A stretch of 64,000 bases of DNA, taken from assembly GCA_963695155.1 (NCBI GenBank), contig CAVOGD010000006.1, forward strand, positions 643,301-707,300, read 5' to 3'. Origin of the DNA: SG8-30 sp963695155 (GTDB lineage: Bacteria; Pseudomonadota; Gammaproteobacteria; Steroidobacterales; Steroidobacteraceae). Shown in pieces: positions 19,102-25,828 of this stretch; the first letter of the stretch is position 1, and each line of letters opens with the position of its first letter. Position numbers and translations under genes: made by a program. The notes beneath the pieces were generated by a model. That model searched no databases. It worked only from the letters and a program-made list of their open reading frames with translations, and was not told the origin of the DNA.

Positions 19102-19704
19102 GTGCGAAATCGTAGTTTGGTTGCGGGTCTGCTGGCGGTCGTCGCGCTGGGGATCACCGCATGTGCGAAGGCGCCTGAGCAGGCCATCCAGGCCGGCTCG
19201 GCAGCCATGGATGCAGCGCAGGCTGCCGGCGCCGAGATCTATGCGCCGGACGCCCTGCAGAAGGCGCAGGACCTGTTGAACCAGGCGGAAGCCGAGAAGA
19301 TGGCGCAGGACGAGAAGTTCGTGCTGTTCCGCAGCTACAAGGACTCGGAAGCCCTGTACAACCAGGCGACGGCCGAATTCGACGCCGCCAGCCAGGCCGC
19401 TGCGGCCGGCAAGGAACAGGCCAAGGCCGATGCCACGACCGCGATCGACGGCGCGAAGGTTGCAGTCGCTGCCGCGCGGGAAGCGCTGGGCAAGGCGCCG
19501 CGGACCAAGGATTCGCGGGCGGACCTCGACCTCTGGGCCAACGACCTCACCACCTACGACGCGACGATCGTCGAGGCCGAGGGCGCCATGGCGACCGAGG
19601 ACTACCTGGGCGCGAAGGCGCAGGCCGACGGCGTGACCGCCAAGGCCGGCGAGATTTCCGCCAGCATCGAGGCGGCAATCGCCAAGGTGAAGTCCCGCAG
19701 GTAA
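19102..19704 (+). CDS. Small lipoprotein, DUF4398-like, helical
   Basis: A 200-residue envelope lipoprotein of unknown function. A signal peptide with a lipobox-like ITAC places the acylated Cys at position 21. The mature part is Ala/Glu/Lys-rich and strongly helical or coiled-coil in character (AAMDAAQAAGAEIYAPDALQ onward), resembling DUF4398-type outer-membrane-associated lipoproteins. Translation starts with GTG, with AGGAG seven bases upstream. The gene precedes the L,D-transpeptidase operon in the same direction, 187 bases away, so an envelope role fits, but no catalytic motif is present. Confidence 0.75.
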   Translation: MRNRSLVAGLLAVVALGITACAKAPEQAIQAGSAAMDAAQAAGAEIYAPDALQKAQDLLNQAEAEKMAQDEKFVLFRSYKDSEALYNQATAEFDAASQAAAAGKEQAKADATTAIDGAKVAVAAAREALGKAPRTKDSRADLDLWANDLTTYDATIVEAEGAMATEDYLGAKAQADGVTAKAGEISASIEAAIAKVKSRR

Positions 19705-19758
19705 GGCCGGCCGGGGCGGCCGGGCCACGCCTGGCTGCCTCGCGGTAATGAACGGTAT

Positions 19759-19782
19759 GGCGCGGCCGGTACGGGCCGCGCC
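19759..19782 (+). terminator. Strong GC hairpin after the lipoprotein gene
   Basis: A perfect 9-bp stem (GGCGCGGCC, 6-base loop, GGCCGCGCC), 55 bases after the stop codon. No T tract follows, so intrinsic termination is possible but not certain. Confidence 0.45.
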
Positions 19783-19891
19783 GTTGCCGCTGCGCAGCCA
19801 GGCGCGATATACATCCTGCCGAGGGAACGGTTACGGCCGCTCCCCGGCAGTTTTCACATGGGCGGACCCGACAGCGAGGGCGTAGTTGCGA

Positions 19892-21055
19892 ATGGCGAAA
19901 TCGGGGGGTATCAAGCGCGCCCGCGGCGCAGCGCCGAGGCGGCGCAAGTTCATCTGGCTGGGCGTCCTGCTGGCGGTCGTGGCCGTCGGCCTGGGACTGG
20001 CCTTCTACCCGTACCCGCCCCTGCCCACGGTCGAGGTCGAAGCGGCCCGCCTGGCGCTGCGCGATGCGCGGCGGGAAGCGTCCGAGCTGGCGCGCGAGCC
20101 GCTGGCCAGGGCCGTGAAATCAGCCGTAGTGATGGAGCGCCTGTACGCCTACGACCGCGCGCGGTTGTTGCGCTTCACGCGCGTTGAGGCGCTGGACCAG
20201 GCCATTGCGGACACGCGGGCCCATGCCGCCCGGGCGATCGCCGACGCGGCCGCGCTGCGCGCCGACCTGCTGCAGCAGGGCGCGGTTCAGCGCGCGGAGC
20301 TGGAGACGGAGCTGGCCATGCACACGCCCAAGGTGCAATTCCTGCCGCCCGGCGAGCGCAGGGCGCGCGGTGCGCACGCACGCGCCGAACTGGCGCTGGC
20401 ACAGGCGTCCAGCGCCTTGCGCAGCGGCGATCTCGGGCGACTCGGCACGAGCCTCAAGTCCGCGGACCGCGAACTGGGCGTCATCCGGCGCGCGCTGAGC
20501 GAGCGTTATGCGCGATTCGACGATCCCGGGCGGCGCCGGCTCTGGCAGTCCTGGACCGACGCGACGGTCGCCGCCAGCCGGGGCGGCAAGGTTGCGATCG
20601 TCGTGGACAAGCTCGGCCGCCGGCTGTACCTGCTGCGCGACGGCCGCATCGCCGCCGAATACGAGGCGGACCTGGGCCGCAACGCCGTGTCGGACAAGCT
20701 GGTGGCCGGCGACGGGGCGACGCCAGAGGGGCGCTACCGCGTCACGGAAAAACGCGGCAACGGCACGACCAAGTGGTACAAGGCGCTGATGCTGAATTAT
20801 CCCAACGCCGAGGACCTGCAGGCGTTCAAGGCGGCGCGCAAGCGCGGCGAGATTCCCCACGGGCACGGCCCCGGCGGCCTGATCGAGATCCACGGCCACG
20901 GCGGCAAGCACTCCAACTGGACCGACGGCTGCGTGGCATTGCTCAACTCGGAGATGGACGAGTTGATGAAGGTGGTGCCCGTCGGGACGCCCGTGACGAT
21001 CGTGGGCGTGGCAAGATTGCCGCGACCTGACCTGGTAGCGAGGGACAAGCAGTGA
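19892..21055 (+). CDS. L,D-transpeptidase (YkuD domain) with long helical periplasmic region
   Basis: A 387-residue membrane-anchored periplasmic enzyme. A basic N-terminus is followed by one membrane segment (WLGVLLAVVAVGLGLAF, residues ~20-40) and then about 170 residues rich in Ala, Arg and Glu that look like a coiled coil. The C-terminal YkuD domain includes AIVVDKLGRRLYLL and the catalytic region IEIHGHGGKHS...TDGCVAL with nucleophilic Cys near residue 347. It lacks the usual Arg two residues after the Cys (CVA instead of CVR). YkuD enzymes form 3-3 peptidoglycan crosslinks or attach lipoproteins. A TTG two codons upstream has better ribosome-binding spacing and may be the real start. 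It overlaps the next gene by four bases. Confidence 0.87.
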   Translation: MAKSGGIKRARGAAPRRRKFIWLGVLLAVVAVGLGLAFYPYPPLPTVEVEAARLALRDARREASELAREPLARAVKSAVVMERLYAYDRARLLRFTRVEALDQAIADTRAHAARAIADAAALRADLLQQGAVQRAELETELAMHTPKVQFLPPGERRARGAHARAELALAQASSALRSGDLGRLGTSLKSADRELGVIRRALSERYARFDDPGRRRLWQSWTDATVAASRGGKVAIVVDKLGRRLYLLRDGRIAAEYEADLGRNAVSDKLVAGDGATPEGRYRVTEKRGNGTTKWYKALMLNYPNAEDLQAFKAARKRGEIPHGHGPGGLIEIHGHGGKHSNWTDGCVALLNSEMDELMKVVPVGTPVTIVGVARLPRPDLVARDKQ

Positions 21056-21744
21056 GCGACGTTGCCGGCTCCCCTGTTGCGCCGGTCACGACGGAACCGG
21101 CGCGGCGCCCGTCGCGCGCGCGCAAGGTCGTCCTGGGCGTGGCCATCGGCGGCGCGGCGCTGGCCGTGACGGCGACGGCCGTCGCGTGGCTGGGCGGCTA
21201 TCGCTACATGGCCGCGGCGCAGGTCGCGCCGGCCGTTGCGTCTGACCTGCCGGCCAAGAACGACCTCAAGCAACTCGAAAGGAAGCTCGCCGGGCTGCGG
21301 CCGGGCGGCATCTACATCGTCGTGGACTCCGCGCAGAACCGCTTGCGCCTGATGCGCAAGGACACGGTGGTCCGCGAGGCGATCGTCTCCGCCGGAACCG
21401 GCGCCATCCTGACGGACGAAAAGACCGGCAAGACCTGGGTCTTCGAGACGCCCCGCGGCGTGCGCAAGGTCCTGTACAAGCGCAAGAACCCCTGCTGGAC
21501 CCGGCCCGACTGGGACTATGTCGAGAACGGCGAGCCGCTGCCCAGGACCCTCGCGGAACGGGTCGACTGCGCCGCCCTCGGTGACTACGCGCTGTACCTG
21601 GGCGACGGCTACATGATCCACGGCACGCTGTACGAGCGATCGCTGGGCCAGAGCGTCACCCATGGCTGCGTGCGCGTCGGGGCTGTCGACCTCGAGGCGG
21701 TGTGGAAGGCGGCGCCTGCCGGAACCAAGGTGTACCTGTACTGA
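21052..21744 (+). CDS. Second L,D-transpeptidase (YkuD domain)
   Basis: A 230-residue membrane-anchored protein starting with GTG inside the previous stop (GTGA). One transmembrane segment (VVLGVAIGGAALAVTATAVAW) precedes a YkuD domain: GGIYIVVDSAQNRLRLM, then the full catalytic signature MIHGTLYERSLGQSVTHGCVRVG with His, Ser-His and Cys-x-Arg. It therefore has the canonical HGCVR that its upstream partner lacks. The tight operon suggests the two act in the same peptidoglycan-modifying process. Confidence 0.9.
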   Translation: MSDVAGSPVAPVTTEPARRPSRARKVVLGVAIGGAALAVTATAVAWLGGYRYMAAAQVAPAVASDLPAKNDLKQLERKLAGLRPGGIYIVVDSAQNRLRLMRKDTVVREAIVSAGTGAILTDEKTGKTWVFETPRGVRKVLYKRKNPCWTRPDWDYVENGEPLPRTLAERVDCAALGDYALYLGDGYMIHGTLYERSLGQSVTHGCVRVGAVDLEAVWKAAPAGTKVYLY

Positions 21745-22478
21745 TGAACGCCCGTACGCCCACCAGGCTCGCCGCCTGCGGCATGCTGCTCTGCCTCGCA
21801 ATGCCCGTCCTGGCGGATGAGGCGACGCAGCAGCGTCGCTCGTTCGTCGCCGCGGAACTGGCCGCCGCAACGTCGAAGCAGTTCTACCTAGTGTTCGACG
21901 GCAGCGGCCCGGCCATTGACCTCAAGATCGAGGGCGTGCGCGTGCACCGCTTCGCGCTCGACGGGGCGGAGCTCGGCCAGTCCAGGCTGGTCGGACCGGG
22001 CCAGCGGCACTGGCCGTCCACGTCCTTCAGCCTGGTGTCGGAGGTCCCGGCGCCCGATCGCCCCAGGATCGAGATCGAGAAGTCCGACCAGGCGAAGAAG
22101 GAGCGCGACGCACGCATCAAGAAGGCGCTGGCCAAGGGACAGAAGCCCGCCGGCGAACTGTCGCAGACGGCCGGCGAGAAGGTCGCCCAGCTCTACCTGC
22201 TGGACGACCTGACGGCGCCCATGACGTTCAGCCTGCAATTCGACCCGGACCTGGTGCTGGTGGTGCGCGGCGAACCCCGGGCGACGGATCTCGGCAGCCG
22301 CGTGCGCTGGATCAAGTACACGTTGCAGGAGGGCTGGCAGGGTGTCGGCCTGTGGCTGACCGGCAAGACCATCGCCACGCGCGTGGTCGTCTACCTGCCG
22401 CCCGAAGAGGCGCGCCGGCTGTTCAAGGTGCTGACCCCCGAGATCAGGCTGCTGGTCTTCGCGCCGCCGCCGGCCTAG
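21744..22478 (+). CDS. Secreted protein of unknown function, coupled to the L,D-transpeptidases
   Basis: A 244-residue protein whose ATG overlaps the preceding stop (TGATG). A signal peptide (LAACGMLLCLAMPVLADE) is present; the Cys inside it is not a convincing lipobox. The mature part has no recognised domain. A charged central helix (QAKKERDARIKKALAKGQK, residues ~118-136) separates two mainly beta segments. Translational coupling implies it works with the transpeptidases, perhaps as an envelope accessory protein. That is inference only. Confidence 0.7.
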   Translation: MNARTPTRLAACGMLLCLAMPVLADEATQQRRSFVAAELAAATSKQFYLVFDGSGPAIDLKIEGVRVHRFALDGAELGQSRLVGPGQRHWPSTSFSLVSEVPAPDRPRIEIEKSDQAKKERDARIKKALAKGQKPAGELSQTAGEKVAQLYLLDDLTAPMTFSLQFDPDLVLVVRGEPRATDLGSRVRWIKYTLQEGWQGVGLWLTGKTIATRVVVYLPPEEARRLFKVLTPEIRLLVFAPPPA

Positions 22479-22498
22479 GCAGGCCGGGGCGCTTCCCG

Positions 22499-23149
22499 TC
22501 AGCGCCAGTCCAGCCGGAAGTGCTCGACGTGCAGGTCCGCGAGGCGCTTGCGCAGCCGGTCGGTCGGCTCGACCAGCTCACGGATCTGCCGGTCGTGCAC
22601 CTCGATGAAAGCCTGGTCGATCAGTTCGTGCAGGCCTTCGTCCAGCAGCTGGTTCAGGACCGCGACCTCTGCGCCCTCGATGTCCATCTTGAGCAGCCGC
22701 ACCCTGCGTCCGCCGAGCCCCCTGATGAACGTCGAGAACTGGATCCCGTCCACCATCGCGAAATGGTCCGTGCGCACGCTGCGCTTGGCCTCGAGCAGCG
22801 ACGAGCCGGAAGAGAAGTGCACCGGGTCGTCCTTGGCGTAACGGTGCAGGTACAGCTTCACGGGGCCCGGCACCGTCGTCGCCGCCGCCTGCAGGGCCGT
22901 CACGTTGGGGTACGCGGCGGTGTTCTCGACGAGCCGCGCGTAGGCATCCGGGTTGGGTTCAAAGGCATAGACCTCGGCGCCGGTACGCGCCATGGTCACC
23001 GTGAACTTGCCGACGTTGGCGCCGCAATCGATCGCGATGTCGCCGGGCTTGAGTTGCGCGGCGATGGCATCGAAGGCCGTCACCTCCGGGCGGCGCTTGC
23101 GGTCCCGGCGCCGGCTGTCCAGCCGTCTCAGAAATGCCAGCGGGTTCAT
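22499..23149 (-). CDS. FkbM-family SAM-dependent methyltransferase
   Basis: A 216-residue class I methyltransferase. The SAM-binding motif I is IAIDCGANVGKFTVTMA, followed by the acidic EVYAFEPNPDAY. The FkbM signature LLKMDIEGAEVAVLNQL is clear. FkbM-type enzymes O-methylate sugars or other hydroxyls in polyketides and surface glycans. The ATG at 23149 has GAGGAAGG upstream; a GTG one codon earlier is equally placed. A glycosyltransferase follows upstream on the same strand, 100 bases away, consistent with glycan modification. Confidence 0.88.
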   Translation of the reverse strand: MNPLAFLRRLDSRRRDRKRRPEVTAFDAIAAQLKPGDIAIDCGANVGKFTVTMARTGAEVYAFEPNPDAYARLVENTAAYPNVTALQAAATTVPGPVKLYLHRYAKDDPVHFSSGSSLLEAKRSVRTDHFAMVDGIQFSTFIRGLGGRRVRLLKMDIEGAEVAVLNQLLDEGLHELIDQAFIEVHDRQIRELVEPTDRLRKRLADLHVEHFRLDWR

Positions 23150-23249
23150 CACGGGGACCTTCCTCGGCTGGATGCCTGAGCGGGACGCGAAATCAGCTTA
23201 GCCCGGCACTTTGACCGTGTCCATCGCACGGCCTGCCGCCTGCGCAGCG

Positions 23250-24218
23250 TCAGTCTTCCGTGCGGCGCGTCGTCGCGGCGCCGTCGCGGAGGCGGGACTG
23301 CGCCCGGCGGGTGAACGTGCGCAGCAGCGTGGACAGCCGGCTGCCCTGGTAGCGGCCCTTGCTCACGTGCCGGATCCGGTACACGCCGGGAACGTCCACC
23401 GGCACGCCGGGCGTGCGCAGCAGCCAGCGGAAGGCCCGGTCCTCGGTGGCCTTGGTCCAGCGTCGCGACGGCTTCTGGTAGACCCGCAGTTCCTCGCAGT
23501 AGCCGCAGGCCCGCGCCACGTCGCCGTGCGTGACCTGCAGCGGGCCCGTCGCACGGTCGCGCCGCTGGCTGCTGAAGCGGGACGGATCGATGTCCACGAG
23601 CGGCGACCGGCCCAGGTCCGGGTGCAACATCGGGTCGGACGGCTCGAGCAGTCCGGACACGCGCTCCTCGTGCGGGAACACCAGCGCGTCGCGGCGGCCC
23701 TGCAGCACGTCGGCCAGCGCGTCGAGGCAGCCGCGATGGAACACCACGTCGCAGTCCGTGAACCAGACCCAGTCGCAGGTCGTGGTGCGCGCCGCGAGGT
23801 TGCGGCCGATGGCGCGGCGAAACAGCCGCCCCCGGTCCAGCACCTGCCAGTTCCAGGTGATGCCGGGCACCTGGCGGGCGCCGAAGGAACGCAGCAGCGC
23901 CACCGTGTCCTCGTCGTCGGCCGCGTGAAACACGGTCATCGTCACCGCGAGCCGCGTGGGCGGGTGCAGCACCAGCGAGCTGAGCTGGTAGGCCAGCAGG
24001 TGCGCATAGCGCCAGCAGTGGCTGACGATCTCGAGTTGCAGGGTGCCGGTGCGCGCGGCGCGCAGCGGCTCGGCCGGCAACGACGGCATGAACCAGCCCG
24101 CCGGCACCAGTCCCCCCGCGGCGAACCGCAGGAACCACAGCTCGGCCACGTCGCGCAGGCTGGTCGGCGGGGGCTCGGAGTCGTTCAAGGGGCGCCTCGG
24201 TGCATGCCTGGCCGGCAT
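23250..24218 (-). CDS. GT-A fold glycosyltransferase
   Basis: About 322 residues, soluble. The protein has the GT-A pattern: an early strand with LAVTMTVFHAADDEDT, a middle region WVWFTDCDVVFHRGCLDAL whose DCD is the expected DxD metal/nucleotide-sugar motif, and KATEDRAFRWLL typical of the family's C-terminal acid region. Acceptor and donor sugars are unknown. The N-terminal 20 residues are Arg/Pro-rich, so translation may start nearer DSEPPPTSLRDV from a TTG with GAGG upstream. It sits with the FkbM methyltransferase on the minus strand. Confidence 0.78.
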   Translation of the reverse strand: MPARHAPRRPLNDSEPPPTSLRDVAELWFLRFAAGGLVPAGWFMPSLPAEPLRAARTGTLQLEIVSHCWRYAHLLAYQLSSLVLHPPTRLAVTMTVFHAADDEDTVALLRSFGARQVPGITWNWQVLDRGRLFRRAIGRNLAARTTTCDWVWFTDCDVVFHRGCLDALADVLQGRRDALVFPHEERVSGLLEPSDPMLHPDLGRSPLVDIDPSRFSSQRRDRATGPLQVTHGDVARACGYCEELRVYQKPSRRWTKATEDRAFRWLLRTPGVPVDVPGVYRIRHVSKGRYQGSRLSTLLRTFTRRAQSRLRDGAATTRRTED

Positions 24219-24364
24219 TCTAGCGCGCCGCCGCCGGGCTCGCGGCACGCTGCGCAGGTGCCGCTCACCCGGGCATGAGCTATGCTGGTTTGCCGGACGC
24301 GCCGGGAGCGGCTTGCCGCCGCAAACGGTGCTCCGCGCGGGGTCGAGTCTATCGGGAGCACGGC

Positions 24365-25087
24365 ATGTTTCTGCGCGAGTTGACCAAGGCGCTGGTGCGG
24401 CCCTTCGGGTACACCACGGTGCGCACGCCGCATGGCTTCCGCATCGCCCGGCGACACGATCGCGAGCTGGTCTACCTGCACGACTACGAAGGCGGCTATG
24501 AGCAATACCGCGCCACGCAGGTCTTCCACAACAAGCGCAAGCTCGACGAGGTGTGGGCCGACGACGGGACCTTGCGCAGCCTGGCCGAACACCTGCTCGA
24601 GCACAACCCGCGGCCGCGCGCCGGCATCTGCCACGGCGCGCGCAACGGCTACGAGGTCGCCGCGCTGGCCCGCCTGACCGGGGCGGCGATGACCGGCACC
24701 GACATCTCGGAGACCGCCACGCAGTTCGCCAACATGGTGGTGTGGGATTTCCACGAGGACAACCCGGACTGGCACGGCAAGTTCGACCTCGTGTACACGA
24801 ACTCGCTGGACCAGGCGATGCGGCCGGACCAGGCGCTGGCCGCCTGGGCGCTGCAGCTGGCGCCGGGCGGGCGCATCTACGTCGAGCACACGATGCAGCA
24901 TTCCGCCAGGAGCGCGTCCGAGATGGACCCCTTCGGCGCCCATCCGATGTGCATGCCCTACCTGTTCTTCAAGTGGGGCAAGGGTCGCTACCGGCTCGTG
25001 GACATCCTCGAGCCGGGCCCGAAGAGCAACAACCGCAAGGCGGTCTGGCTGTTCGTGCTGGAGGGCGAGGCCGGGACCCCACAGTAA
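24365..25087 (+). CDS. Class I SAM-dependent methyltransferase-like protein
   Basis: A 240-residue protein. GICHGARNGYEVAALARLTG is a variant glycine-rich motif I, TGTDISETA supplies the acidic strand 2 residue, and KFDLVYTNSLDQAMRP with ALQLAPGGRIYVEHT matches motifs IV and VI of small-molecule methyltransferases. GGGAG lies upstream of the ATG. It is divergent from the glycosyltransferase and followed after 35 bases by another methyltransferase-like gene. Substrate unknown; a glycan or lipid carrier is suggested by context. Confidence 0.75.
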   Translation: MFLRELTKALVRPFGYTTVRTPHGFRIARRHDRELVYLHDYEGGYEQYRATQVFHNKRKLDEVWADDGTLRSLAEHLLEHNPRPRAGICHGARNGYEVAALARLTGAAMTGTDISETATQFANMVVWDFHEDNPDWHGKFDLVYTNSLDQAMRPDQALAAWALQLAPGGRIYVEHTMQHSARSASEMDPFGAHPMCMPYLFFKWGKGRYRLVDILEPGPKSNNRKAVWLFVLEGEAGTPQ

Positions 25088-25122
25088 GCTCGCGGGACGT
25101 TGCAGAGGTCAGCGGAGGGATC

Positions 25123-25809
25123 ATGGGCTTGAGGCGCGAGTACATCGAGTACATCGAGGACTCGATCGCCGGGACGCTGGGCGGCCTCCAGGGCAGGCAG
25201 TTCCTGGAACTGGGCAACCAGCGCATCCGCCGCGGGCAGGGCATCCGGGAAAAGACCGGCAAGGCCTATTACACGAGGCTGGGAGCGATCCACACGTCGC
25301 TGGACTTCAACGGCAAGGACGGCGCCGTCGCGCTGGACCTGTCCAGGCTGCACGACAGGCCTGAATGGCGGGGCCGGTTCGACATCATCAGCAACCCGGG
25401 AACGACGGAGCACGTGGAGCCGTTCGAATCGCAGTTCGAGTGCTTTGCGAACATCCACAACTGGCTGCGGACGGGCGGCATCGCCATCCACATCGTGCCC
25501 GCCGCCGAGGAACTCGAGCGCGGCGGGCGCTGGAAGAACCACTGCAACAACTATTACTCGCGTGCGTTCTTCGAGGCGCTGGCGGCGACGAACGGCTATG
25601 AGCTCATATCGGCGAAGCTCATCAACCAGCTGTGGGCCGCCTGCCTGCGCAAGAACGCCGACCGACCCTTCACCGACGACCGGACGGCGTTCCTTCGCCA
25701 CCTCACCCGCAGGGAAGGCGGCATCGAATACCGCGGGATCGACGATCCCGGCCGGCGGCGGCCCGGACACATCGCGCGCACGTGGCTGCGCAAGCTCGGC
25801 TTCAGGTGA
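25123..25809 (+). CDS. Methyltransferase-like protein of unknown substrate
   Basis: A 228-residue protein with an excellent GGAGGG ribosome-binding site before the ATG. GRQFLELGNQRIRRGQG resembles a divergent SAM motif I, and DIISNPGTTEHVEPFESQFE followed by NWLRTGGIAIHIVP resembles motifs IV and V of class I methyltransferases. No signal peptide. It lies between another methyltransferase-like gene and an M14 peptidase gene that starts 19 bases after its stop. Enzymatic activity is not certain because motif I is atypical. Confidence 0.65.
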   Translation: MGLRREYIEYIEDSIAGTLGGLQGRQFLELGNQRIRRGQGIREKTGKAYYTRLGAIHTSLDFNGKDGAVALDLSRLHDRPEWRGRFDIISNPGTTEHVEPFESQFECFANIHNWLRTGGIAIHIVPAAEELERGGRWKNHCNNYYSRAFFEALAATNGYELISAKLINQLWAACLRKNADRPFTDDRTAFLRHLTRREGGIEYRGIDDPGRRRPGHIARTWLRKLGFR

Positions 25810-25828
25810 TACGACAGGAGTCCCCCCG

